A stretch of DNA of 49,335 nucleotides from Oligoflexia bacterium (GTDB lineage Bacteria; Bdellovibrionota; Bacteriovoracia; Bacteriovoracales; Bacteriovoracaceae). The notes beneath the pieces are model-generated. The model was given only the letters and a program-made list of their open reading frames with translations. It was not told the origin of the DNA and did not search any database. The translations under genes were made by a program, and so were the position numbers. The DNA lies in NCBI GenBank assembly GCA_015232015.1, contig JADGAM010000011.1, positions 1-49,335 on the forward strand, in the 5' to 3' direction. Within the stretch, counting starts at the first letter, position 1, and each line of letters starts with the position of its first letter. Shown here one piece after another: positions 9,761 to 17,569 of the stretch.

Positions 9761-10110
9761 ACTTTTATTAAACTTTTGTTGAGTTCTTACAAAATTTTTA
9801 CAAAATATGAATTAAGCGCATAATTGAATTAAGCACATAACAATAAGGGATGTATATGTATACCTAATTAGAAGTAGACGCATAATCGATCGAGATTTTG
9901 ACGCCGAAAATGGCCTTTTTGAAACATCCTTTCAGGAAAATGCGTAGCAATTAACATTTAGATTAGTATGGTAGATTATGATGCATTTATAAATTAGCTA
10001 GCAATGAAAATTCTTTTTTTTTAAATAAAATATTGTTTGAACATATAAGAAAAGTGTCTGAATATAATGTATAAGTACTACTATCCACCAATAACAAGGA
10101 GTTCCTTTCA
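9761..10110. promoter_or_regulatory. Intergenic region upstream of the HU gene, with a 15-bp direct repeat
   Basis: This 350-base non-coding stretch contains two copies of GAATTAAGCRCATAA at 9809-9823 and 9826-9840, two bases apart (17-bp period). A looser match, ACGCATAATCGA, lies near 9878. The repeats lie about 270 bases before the HU start and could be a binding site for a regulator acting on HU or marking the end of the phosphoesterase unit. No open frame or stable terminator hairpin is seen. Confidence 0.5.
10063..10068 (+). promoter_or_regulatory. Candidate -10 box for the HU gene
   Basis: A perfect TATAAT lies 42 bases before the HU ATG, giving an estimated leader of about 35 bases that includes the AAGGAG ribosome-binding site. 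The best upstream hexamer, TTGAAC at 10037-10042, is 20 bases away. That is longer than ideal, so the -35 assignment is weak. Confidence 0.4.
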
Positions 10111-10389
10111 ATGAATAAGAATGAGCTACTTAAGGATATCTTAGGTGATGAAAAATTTTCTAATTGGAATTGTAAGGATGCTGAAGAGCTTCTCACTAGG
10201 ACTCTGGAGACAATCAAAGATGTAGTTAAAAGAGGTGACGAGGTATCATTAGTTGGTTTTGGGACATTTTCAAAGGTCATTCGAAGTGCACGAACTGGCC
10301 TTAATCCAAGCACAGGAGAAAAAATATCAATAAAAGAAAAAGTGGTGCCGAAGTTTAGACCTAGTCAAGCATTCAAAGATTATCTGTAA
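10111..10389 (+). CDS. HU-family DNA-binding protein
   Basis: A 92-residue histone-like nucleoid protein. It begins MNKNELLKDILGD, carries the HU/IHF signature VSLVGFGTFSKVIRSARTG, and ends in the usual RPSQAFKDYL-type C-terminus. The beta-arm segment (NPSTGEKISIKEKVVPKFRP) that inserts in the minor groove is complete. AAGGAG precedes the ATG at good spacing. HU and IHF subunits cannot be told apart with certainty from the sequence alone. It is monocistronic; the next gene is convergent. Confidence 0.93.
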   Translation: MNKNELLKDILGDEKFSNWNCKDAEELLTRTLETIKDVVKRGDEVSLVGFGTFSKVIRSARTGLNPSTGEKISIKEKVVPKFRPSQAFKDYL

Positions 10390-10417
10390 AAACTATTATT
10401 ATTAAATTATTAAATTA

Positions 10418-11803
10418 TTAAATTTTTCGAACCTTTTTTGATAATTTATGTTTCTTATGGCCGTAAGTGATTTTTTGTGGGCCTATCAAGCTGCCTCTAA
10501 AATAAAACTCAATAATATTTCTAGCTAAATAAGCAGACTTAACTCGCAAACCTTTAATATCAACATTCATAACACTAATTGAAATACCTTTTCCTAGTGA
10601 AGGATTTTTGGGAATTGCAAAGGCAATAAACCAATTTCTTTTACCATCAGGAATACCACCGGTAATACTTCCAGATTTACCTCCGATTATAAGCTCATTA
10701 TTAAAGGCCGGATGTAGTTTTCTAAAACTTCTTCTAGCAGTTCCTTCATCAACAGTTAATTCCATCATCTCTTTAAGCTCTTGAGCGACTTTTGCATCGA
10801 TCACTCTACTCTCTCTTGGAATTTTTTTCCAAAGATTTATACCACCATCTTGATCAGTTACTTTTGAAATAATACTGGGATAAATAAGTATTCCATCATT
10901 GGCCATAATAGATGCTAATACAGCAGCATGAATTGGAGTAATCTTTGTTTCAGTGTTAAATCCTGAGGCCAATGCCGCTAAACCATTTTGAGCATTTTGT
11001 TCAAGATTTCTATTTGAAGCAAGTACAAAATTATTTTCCATTGAAGGTGTTTCTGTAATCGAGCGAGAAAGACCAATTTCATCTAGTAAATCTTGATTGA
11101 AACCAAATTTATAGGCCATATCGTATAGCTCTTTAGAGCTACAATATTGCAAGGCCGCTTTTCCAAAAATTACATTATTGGAAACAGCAAATGCTTTTTT
11201 AAATGTTTGAGGCCTGCCTTGTTTATTTTTTCTCTCTTTTAATTGCGAATTATACAAAGTGGTACTTTTGCCTACATAGGTAAAAATAGTCTCTGGATTT
11301 ACTCTATGTTCTTGCAAAAGATCAGCTGCTGTTATGATTTTAAAGAGGCTCGCACAAGGGTTAGTATTAGAAAATGCCAACGATGGAACAATTTTATTGC
11401 CTACTTTACGAAATCCAGTTGCACTAATAATCTTTCCTGTATTGTTATCAATTACAACTACTGCTGCATAATCAGGCCGATATTTGCTTAAGAGGTTATT
11501 AATATATTTGGTTAATGGAAAATCAAGTGTGTATTCTATTTTGTATGCTTTATTATCTAAATTTATTGTTGAAGGTTGTATATTATTTTCAGTGGGAATA
11601 ACTTCTAACAATTTATTAAAAAACATTGCTGAATTAATTTTTAATTCTTTATCTTTTTCATTATTTTTATCTTTTTCTTTCTCAGATTGGAGTTCTAGGC
11701 CACTTATACTACTGAGTGAAATAATTATAAACATCACAAATACAAGGAAAAAAGTTATTTTAATTTTTTTTATGAGGGAAATAAGAGAAATTATTTTTTT
11801 CAT
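10418..11803 (-). CDS. Penicillin-binding transpeptidase-domain protein
   Basis: A 461-residue cell-wall transpeptidase-like protein with one N-terminal membrane anchor (about residues 12-33) and a charged linker. The penicillin-binding core has all three active-site motifs: SLFK (S152-K155), SNN (S208-N210) and KSG (K376-G378, in place of KTG). There is no glycosyltransferase domain, and the segment before the catalytic core is much shorter than in FtsI or PBP2. It therefore resembles a stripped-down class-B-type PBP or a divisome- or septum-independent paralogue. The C-terminus is strongly basic (HKKHKLSKKVRK). It stands alone, convergent with HU. Confidence 0.85.
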   Translation of the reverse strand: MKKIISLISLIKKIKITFFLVFVMFIIISLSSISGLELQSEKEKDKNNEKDKELKINSAMFFNKLLEVIPTENNIQPSTINLDNKAYKIEYTLDFPLTKYINNLLSKYRPDYAAVVVIDNNTGKIISATGFRKVGNKIVPSLAFSNTNPCASLFKIITAADLLQEHRVNPETIFTYVGKSTTLYNSQLKERKNKQGRPQTFKKAFAVSNNVIFGKAALQYCSSKELYDMAYKFGFNQDLLDEIGLSRSITETPSMENNFVLASNRNLEQNAQNGLAALASGFNTETKITPIHAAVLASIMANDGILIYPSIISKVTDQDGGINLWKKIPRESRVIDAKVAQELKEMMELTVDEGTARRSFRKLHPAFNNELIIGGKSGSITGGIPDGKRNWFIAFAIPKNPSLGKGISISVMNVDIKGLRVKSAYLARNIIEFYFRGSLIGPQKITYGHKKHKLSKKVRKI

Positions 11804-12179
11804 AGCGCCAATAATAGATATAAGTAAAAAGTTAAGATTAAAATTGTTTTTTATTTAATAATATTTTATCTACAGATTATTAAGATTGTCTCTACATAAA
11901 ACCAACGGTTTTTTAAAAATTTTTTTTCACTATTTTAATAACGCTTTTATATTATTTGTGTTTATGATTAAAATTTTTCATTCATAAAATATTTTCTCTG
12001 AAAAAAATATTACGAGGAAAGGTTGTGTGGCATTATATGCATTTCTTATGTAAACATCAATGAGGGAAAAATATAAAATAAAATCTGCGAACTATACTTT
12101 ACAAGAAATAAAATTTAATAGCAAAAATACACTTACACTTTTTAATCAAACAAACAATTTCATATGTTATAATTATAAA
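11804..12179. other. AT-rich divergent intergenic region
   Basis: Some 376 bases separate the reverse PBP gene from the solute-binding-protein gene. The stretch is very AT-rich with long T and A runs. An in-frame upstream ATG at 12060 would add 40 polar residues to the solute-binding protein before its signal peptide, which is unlikely. The only clear signal is the extended -10 element at 12165-12173. Confidence 0.5.
12165..12173 (+). promoter_or_regulatory. Extended -10 promoter directly before the start codon
   Basis: TGTTATAAT is a perfect extended -10 (TGN-TATAAT). It ends 6 bases before the ATG at 12180, so transcription would begin at or next to that ATG. There is no Shine-Dalgarno sequence between them. 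No good -35 is present, which is usual for extended -10 promoters. Confidence 0.5.
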
Positions 12180-13007
12180 ATGAAAATCTTATATCAGATC
12201 TCATTAGTCATCTCATTAACAATCATAACTTTATTTAATTTTAATATTAAATTAAGTCTGGCGGGCGAAGTAAGTGAGATATGTAAAAATAAAATTATTT
12301 CATTGGCGGCCAATGAGTCTCCTCCTTTAGCATCTTCTGAACTTGGTAGTAACAAAGGTTTATTAGTTGATATTATTACCGATGCTTTTAAAGAAATGGG
12401 GTGTACTATCGAAGTTACATTTCTGCCTTGGATGAGGGGGGAAAAAATGTTAAATGCAGGAAAAATATGGGGACTTTTCCCTGCATATAAAACATCTACT
12501 CGTGAGAAAAGTTATTTATTTTCAGATGAAATAATAAAAACAAAAAATTACTTTTATTATTTCAAGCAACCCAAACTTACTAGGTTTACTGTTCTTCAAG
12601 AACTCAAAAAATTTAAAATTGGAGGAACACTGGGATATTTCTATATACCGTTATTCAAAGATGCGGGTCTTGATGTTGAATATGCTAGATCTGATCTAAA
12701 TAATCTTCATAAACTTCATAAGGGACGAATCGATTTTTTCCTTTTGAATGAGTTTTCTGCTAGATATTTACTACGCTCTAATTTTCGCTCTTCTGCTTAT
12801 TTATTTGGAAGATTAGAAAATAACTATTTGGAAAATGAAATTAAAATTATGATTTCTAAAAATTATAAAAATTCAACTGAAATACTCGCAATTTTTAATG
12901 AAGGATTAAGTAAATTAAAAGCTAAACCAAGTTTTAAAAACATTTTAAATGAACTTGAACTTCTCAAAATACCATCGTCCAACCATACTAATGTAGTACC
13001 TAAATAA
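12180..13007 (+). CDS. Periplasmic solute-binding protein (SBP_bac_3-like)
   Basis: A 275-residue exported protein. It has a clear signal peptide (MKILYQISLVISLTIITLFN..., probable cleavage after SLA) and a family-3 type binding fold with the pattern GLLVDIITDAFKEMGCTIEVTFLPWMRGEKML, typical of amino-acid-binding-like periplasmic proteins. No ABC permease or ATPase genes are nearby, so it may be an orphan sensor or scavenging protein; such orphans are common in predatory Deltaproteobacteria relatives. The ATG at 12180 is chosen because the signal peptide starts there; the reading frame is open further upstream. Confidence 0.78.
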   Translation: MKILYQISLVISLTIITLFNFNIKLSLAGEVSEICKNKIISLAANESPPLASSELGSNKGLLVDIITDAFKEMGCTIEVTFLPWMRGEKMLNAGKIWGLFPAYKTSTREKSYLFSDEIIKTKNYFYYFKQPKLTRFTVLQELKKFKIGGTLGYFYIPLFKDAGLDVEYARSDLNNLHKLHKGRIDFFLLNEFSARYLLRSNFRSSAYLFGRLENNYLENEIKIMISKNYKNSTEILAIFNEGLSKLKAKPSFKNILNELELLKIPSSNHTNVVPK

Positions 13008-13248
13008 CGGTAAGCACTTGTAGAAAATAATAAAAATAATAATGTAATCAAAAAAATGATATCTTTATCGTTATAATAATTTCTTTCGCTAATTATTTTT
13101 TTATAATCACCTTCATAAGAAACTATAATTTGATTTTTTTTTGTAATTACATTATTTTTCACACCACTTAAGAATTACTTTTAAATAGTAATTTTTTATT
13201 AACCCTTTTAATTTTTATATTTTTTATTTCAAAAAAATAAGGATTCTT

Positions 13249-13809
13249 ATGAAATATGTAATTTTTACCTTTGCTTTTTTTGCCCTTGCCGTTTCCTTTT
13301 CTTTTTCTAATTCTGTAAATGCTTCAGAAATTATTGAAATGCCGATCATTCTTGCTCCTAATTCAAGTCATACAACTTATGATTGTTTGGCCAAAGATAT
13401 TTTTAATAATAAAGAAATAGAAAATGTTCAAATTAGACTTTATAATGAAAACCAAATTACAAAAAACGTCGAAGCAACCATTCGTGGAATTCAAGATAAT
13501 AGAGTTCAAGAATTAACAAGTGGTACATATGTAATCCGCGAAAGTCTGCCTCCTCAACACTTAATAACTTTTAAAGAAGATTTAAAAATAGATTGGAATC
13601 GCGAATCCCGTTGTTGGAAAATGGGAAAAGCGACATATTCATTTAATCTAAAAGAAGAGAGTGATGAAGATAATATTTTCACTGGAAAAATGAATATTTC
13701 ACCACGACTTTACATTAACCCAAACGTTCCACGCTGTATTCATCCAATGTTCATGTTACATCCGGGTTACAACCTTGAATGTAGAAAAAGTGTAAAACAC
13801 GCTATCTAA
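13249..13809 (+). CDS. Secreted protein, unknown
   Basis: A 186-residue protein with a typical signal peptide (MKYVIFTFAFFALAVSFSFSNSVNAS, cleavage probably after NAS). AAGG precedes the ATG. The mature part is beta-rich and contains four cysteines (CLAKD, RCWKM, RCIHP, ECRKS), which suggests two disulfides in the periplasm. No family is recognised. It stands alone, preceded by a 241-base AT-rich gap with no clear feature. Confidence 0.65.
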   Translation: MKYVIFTFAFFALAVSFSFSNSVNASEIIEMPIILAPNSSHTTYDCLAKDIFNNKEIENVQIRLYNENQITKNVEATIRGIQDNRVQELTSGTYVIRESLPPQHLITFKEDLKIDWNRESRCWKMGKATYSFNLKEESDEDNIFTGKMNISPRLYINPNVPRCIHPMFMLHPGYNLECRKSVKHAI

Positions 13810-13853
13810 ATCTAATAGTATTTTATTAATATATTAGAATATTAGTATAATAT

Positions 13854-13997
13854 TAGTGCCAGATTTAAAATTGTTAACCAAAAATGTCAAAAAATTCCAC
13901 ACAAACTCTCTAACATTAATCAACTAATTTATCTCTATTATCTATCCTCTCAATTTTTTATCTCTCCCAGATGGTTAACAAATTGATCTTGGCACTA
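13854..13997. repeat. 144-bp element bounded by inverted repeats (MITE-like)
   Basis: The left end (13854-13880) and right end (13972-13997) are imperfect inverted repeats of 26-27 bases. They share an outer TAGTGCCA, a central GAT and a perfect inner 10-mer TTGTTAACCA/TGGTTAACAA. The roughly 90-base core is pyrimidine-rich on the forward strand and codes for nothing. The ends begin with TA on both sides, which would fit a TA target duplication. No second copy is seen in the window. It lies 11 bases before the GTG of the CPBP gene. Confidence 0.55.
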
Positions 13998-14008
13998 TAG
14001 AATTAAGT

Positions 14009-14836
14009 GTGAAGAAAAAAAATTTAAAAAAGACTTCGCCTATTTCCTATGAAAGCAGTTTCCGCCAAGGTAGAACCAGCTCATATGGGGTGACCTCCTC
14101 CTGCTTCCGAAACATTGTCAATAGGATTGCGATGTCAGCGCTTCGTACAGATGTAGCAACAGATTCAATGAAGTTTTCACTGATGACCACATTAATGATT
14201 AGCTATGCAATCACAGCTATCATTGTAGATACTTTAGCTACTAACGGTAAAATATTTATAATAAATTGGTCTACTTTCTATTGGAAACTTAATTGTGGTT
14301 TTGAAGTATCAACATTTCTTTTATGGACAATTATTCCCTTTACTCTAATGTTGATTGTTGATTCTCCAAGATCCTTTGATTGGCAATTGTTTACTTGTAG
14401 TAGATGGAAAAAAATCGATCTACTAATTCTCTTTATAATTTTCTTATTTGGAGTCTTTGCTATACTTAGTATAAAATTTATTCCTGTTCTTCGTAATTAC
14501 TATACCTCTCGGGCCAATCTTGATTCTCCTGCAAAATTGGAATACGCGATTAACACCATAATTTGGACTCTTTCATGGCTTATAGGATGGGAGTTTTTAC
14601 ATCGAGTTTACCTCTTTAAATATTTACACATCTTATTTGGAAAACTTGGAATATGCTTAATTCCCATATTAGAATTTACATATCATTTGATTAAATCTTT
14701 ACCTGAGGCATTTGCAATGTTGATTTTTTCCATTGCAGTCACCTATTGGTGTTATGTAAGAAAAAATGCTTTATTACCTTTTCTTGCACATTTTTTTATT
14801 GAAATCACTCTGCTCTTATTTGTACTTTTTATATAA
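14009..14836 (+). CDS. CPBP-family intramembrane metalloprotease
   Basis: A polytopic membrane protein with CPBP (CAAX protease/bacteriocin-processing) motifs. Motif 1 is WEFLHR (catalytic Glu at E195). Motif 2 is FTYHLIKS (H226). Motif 3 is FLAHFFIE (H261). The first Glu of the usual EExxxR is Trp, a variant seen in a subset of the family. About six to seven hydrophobic segments are visible. The start is uncertain: the GTG at 14009 has no ribosome-binding site, while ATG 14132 follows AGGA and loses only a polar 41-residue tail. The substrate is unknown. Confidence 0.75.
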   Translation: MKKKNLKKTSPISYESSFRQGRTSSYGVTSSCFRNIVNRIAMSALRTDVATDSMKFSLMTTLMISYAITAIIVDTLATNGKIFIINWSTFYWKLNCGFEVSTFLLWTIIPFTLMLIVDSPRSFDWQLFTCSRWKKIDLLILFIIFLFGVFAILSIKFIPVLRNYYTSRANLDSPAKLEYAINTIIWTLSWLIGWEFLHRVYLFKYLHILFGKLGICLIPILEFTYHLIKSLPEAFAMLIFSIAVTYWCYVRKNALLPFLAHFFIEITLLLFVLFI

Positions 14837-15017
14837 TCCAGGCGTAGCAGTGACGCTCTCAAATCCAAGTAGTTTTAGATAAGGAGTAAGAATATTCCAA
14901 TTCGTTTATTAAAGTAATCATACTAAAAATTAATTTCATAAATAATTATTCGCAGATTAGTGATTTTTAAGAAGAAATAAATAATTAAGCTTAAACAAAG
15001 TTAGAGGATGATAAAAG

Positions 15018-15093
15018 TGGTGACCCCAAAGGGACTTGAACCCCTGACTGGGCCTTAGGAAGGCCTCGTTATATCCAACTTAACTATGGGGTC
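15018..15093 (-). tRNA. tRNA-Arg (anticodon CCT)
   Basis: A complete 76-base cloverleaf on the reverse strand. The acceptor stem is GACCCCA/TGGGGTC, the D stem GTTA/TAAC, the anticodon loop TTCCTAA with CCT at 34-36, the T loop TTCAAGT, and the 3' CCA is encoded. The anticodon stem ends in an A-C mismatch at 27-43 and the T stem holds one G-T pair; the rest is well paired. It decodes AGG. The flanks (14837-15017 and 15094-15202) show no other gene. Confidence 0.95.
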
Positions 15094-15202
15094 GGTTCAA
15101 AAAAAAATTTACATGAAAGGGTAATAAATAGCAAATTTAAATTAATTATTGACGAAAGAATTTTTAACATTCTACACCATTCAAATGCCGTCGAAGCTAA
15201 AC

Positions 15203-16921
15203 CTACCTCATTGAAGACGCTCTTATAACAGCATTATAATTTAGATTTTCTTGATCCTTAATAAATTTAATCAACAAATCGTTATCGGCCATGTTAGTAG
15301 ATTGACCACTATCTTGGTGTACGAATTTGTATCCAGTGGCAATATAATCATTCATTGCTACTATATAAGTTTTATCTTCTAGTATTGGTCTATTGCTATA
15401 ATCTAAAAGTTCAACAGTTGATCCACCATCCTTTACAACATACTTTATTCCCGCAACCTGTAAATCAATGCTTTTTCTTTTGTTATATGAATAACTAATT
15501 AAAGATCTAATCTCATCTGTGGACATTTTCATAAGAACAATTTGATTTCCAAAAGGAAGAAGTTCATATGCTTTTCTTAATGAAATTTTTCCTGCAGAAA
15601 TATTATTAATTCTAATTCCTCCATTATTTTGGAAAGCTATATCCGCCTTTAAAGTAGTCATTATTGCATCTGTAATTAATGATCCTAATTCGTTGTTGCC
15701 GGAGATAGTTTGATCTGCATAACCAATGGCCTTTGCCAATACTGGATTGCTATTATACTTATCTACCATTGTTCTGATAGTAGAATCTTCTGTGGTTAAA
15801 GTTTTAAGATCAATAATTTGATTTTTCTTTGAAGTAACTTTTCCGTTACTTAATGTAACTACTATTTTACCTAGGTAGTTTAGTTCATCTCCGGCCTGAA
15901 CAACGATTGCATTATTAATTATTAAATTCTTTTTTATATATGTATGAGAGTGTCCGCCAATAATTACATCAATAAAAGAATTTGCCTCAGCAAGTTTGTA
16001 ATCCTCGCTAGAACCAAGATGAGTAAGAGCAAGTACTAGATTGGCCTTTTGATCAGATTTAAGAAAAGAGTATTTTGCAATTTCTTTACCGGCATTACTA
16101 AAATAAAGTCCTTCTACATTTTTTGGTAATGTTGCTGGCCTGCCATTATTACTTGTTTCAATTGCGGAAATAACTGCTATTTTTATTCCATTATCAGTTG
16201 TTAGTGTTGTGTATGCTTTCGGTTGAGGGATAGAAGCATCGCTACTTACAACTTTTATATTTGCACTAAGAAGTGGAAAAGAAGACTCCTTGATTCTTTT
16301 AAGTAATACCTTTTGTCCGTAATCAAAATCATGGTTTCCTATGGCCATAGCATCTATTGGTATTGCATTCATCAAATCAAAGAATGGTTTTCCTTTATCT
16401 GCTGCTTGATCTACAATGGGATTACCACTAAAGTTATCGCCAGCATCAAAGACAAAGGTGTTTTTATTTTCTCTTTTTAATCTCTTAATTTCGGCAACTA
16501 TCTTAGGAAAATTATCAATTGCTCCATGAGCATCATTAAAGTGGAGGAAATTGATTGTAGTAACAACTGGATAAGTCACCCACCCTACGGTAATACTTTT
16601 TTCCGGGCCACCCCAACCCATTTTATTAGTAATTGCGATTCTTCCAATACCTTTGTTGCCATTTATACAAAGGGTATTATCTTTATCGCTATCGCTAGAA
16701 AGAGTATACTTTAAAACAAAGACACCTTTTACATCAGTAACTGCATTTTGTGATTGATCAGAGCAGGGAGCGACACTCAAACCTTTTATTGGTTTTGAAT
16801 CTGGACCTTTTACTACTCCAGATATCGTGCATTCTTCGCCCGAAACACAAGCAAGAACAGTAGAGGAAATTAAAAACGTTAAAAGCAATAAAGAAAGAAG
16901 AAACGTACTAACAATTTTCAT
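15203..16921 (-). CDS. 5'-nucleotidase/UshA-type metallophosphatase
   Basis: A 572-residue exported enzyme. The N-terminus is a signal peptide ending ...STVLAC, which could be a lipobox. A short Ig/carboxypeptidase-regulatory-like domain follows (about residues 30-105, SGVVKGPDSKPIKGLSV). The metallophosphatase domain has FNDAHG, DAGDNFSG, GNHDFDYG and GGHSHT. The C-terminal 5'-nucleotidase domain has NNGGIR and LPFGNQIV, which bind the nucleoside. It should hydrolyse nucleotides or UDP-sugars in the periplasm for salvage. GAGGTG lies 4 bases before the ATG. Its start overlaps the preceding small gene by 14 bp. Confidence 0.9.
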   Translation of the reverse strand: MKIVSTFLLSLLLLTFLISSTVLACVSGEECTISGVVKGPDSKPIKGLSVAPCSDQSQNAVTDVKGVFVLKYTLSSDSDKDNTLCINGNKGIGRIAITNKMGWGGPEKSITVGWVTYPVVTTINFLHFNDAHGAIDNFPKIVAEIKRLKRENKNTFVFDAGDNFSGNPIVDQAADKGKPFFDLMNAIPIDAMAIGNHDFDYGQKVLLKRIKESSFPLLSANIKVVSSDASIPQPKAYTTLTTDNGIKIAVISAIETSNNGRPATLPKNVEGLYFSNAGKEIAKYSFLKSDQKANLVLALTHLGSSEDYKLAEANSFIDVIIGGHSHTYIKKNLIINNAIVVQAGDELNYLGKIVVTLSNGKVTSKKNQIIDLKTLTTEDSTIRTMVDKYNSNPVLAKAIGYADQTISGNNELGSLITDAIMTTLKADIAFQNNGGIRINNISAGKISLRKAYELLPFGNQIVLMKMSTDEIRSLISYSYNKRKSIDLQVAGIKYVVKDGGSTVELLDYSNRPILEDKTYIVAMNDYIATGYKFVHQDSGQSTNMADNDLLIKFIKDQENLNYNAVIRASSMR

Positions 16922-17219
16922 GGTTCACCTCGGTGATTATTAAGGTTTTTAAAGGGGGAAAAGTTTTTAAAACCTCTCCTTCAGAAAGCGCTCCTTCTGG
17001 TAAAAGTTCATTTTCCATTCGGTCTAGAATTTTAATCTCACCGTTAATAAACTTTTCAGTAAATTTTTTTCTTAGAAAACTTTGATATTCATAGGAAGAA
17101 GGAGATGAATTTAAAGGAAGAATGGAGTCTACACATGAAGAAAAATAAAATAGGAATGCATCTTTAACTTTTGCGCCGTAAAACAGCTTTAGTGCTATCC
17201 CATCAACAAAGACCCTCAT
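16908..17219 (-). CDS. Small protein of unknown function, coupled to the 5'-nucleotidase
   Basis: A 103-residue cytoplasmic-looking protein. GGAG precedes the ATG at 9 bases, and the 3' end overlaps the 5'-nucleotidase by 14 bp, so the two are translated together. The N-terminal VFVDGIALKLFYGAKVKDAF and the later LLPEGALSEGEVLKT look like the first strands and last turn of a beta-grasp (ubiquitin-like) fold. That is a pattern-based guess, not a recognised family hit. The middle part is Ser/Tyr/Phe-rich. Confidence 0.65.
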   Translation of the reverse strand: MRVFVDGIALKLFYGAKVKDAFLFYFSSCVDSILPLNSSPSSYEYQSFLRKKFTEKFINGEIKILDRMENELLPEGALSEGEVLKTFPPLKTLIITEVNHENC

Positions 17220-17569
17220 AAAATTTTACTCCATGTTTGAGGTCTAAAAAACTACTCAAGACAATTAACAAATTAGCAAATATTCGTCAAAGAATTAATA
17301 AAAAAAAATTATATCTTCTATTAATAGTCATGAAATAAATTCGTATTCAAAATACTTTAAACATTATTGTATTTCAATTAAGAGCTGAATCTCAAAGCTT
17401 AATAATGATTATTTATAAATTTTAAAATAAAATCGGGTGGTTATATAAAATGGAAATTAAATATAAAATAATATCAAAATAACGCTAAAAAAATAAATAC
17501 GTTAATTGCGTACCTAAAATAGTGGGAATAAATTCGCTTTAATTTTATTAATTATTTATATTAATGTTT
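17220..17569. other. AT-rich intergenic stretch
   Basis: Some 350 bases lie between the miaB stop and the small 5'-nucleotidase partner, both on the reverse strand. No open frame, tRNA or stable hairpin is seen. A candidate reverse-strand promoter lies at 17308-17336. The gap suggests that the 5'-nucleotidase pair is transcribed apart from the iorAB-miaB operon. Confidence 0.45.
17308..17336 (-). promoter_or_regulatory. Candidate promoter for the small protein/5'-nucleotidase pair
   Basis: On the reverse strand a perfect TATAAT (17308-17313) is preceded, 17 bases upstream, by ATTTCA (17331-17336), which matches the -35 consensus at only three positions. It would give a leader of about 80 bases. 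Confidence 0.3.

Noticed and set aside
9910-9930. Possible terminator GCC-GAAAAT-GGC followed by T5
   Set aside because: The stem is only three base pairs and would not be stable; no other GC-rich hairpin with a T-run was found after genes in the window.
11243-11858. Forward-strand open frames of 82 and 124 codons over the penicillin-binding protein gene
   Set aside because: They lie antisense to a gene with all active-site motifs and have unlikely composition (Cys/Asn/Leu-rich without domain).
12863-13162. A 99-codon reverse-strand frame with a hydrophobic centre at the end of the solute-binding-protein gene
   Set aside because: About half of it lies antisense to a conserved coding region, it has no ribosome-binding site or recognisable family, and its C-terminal half is just the mirror of the forward gene.
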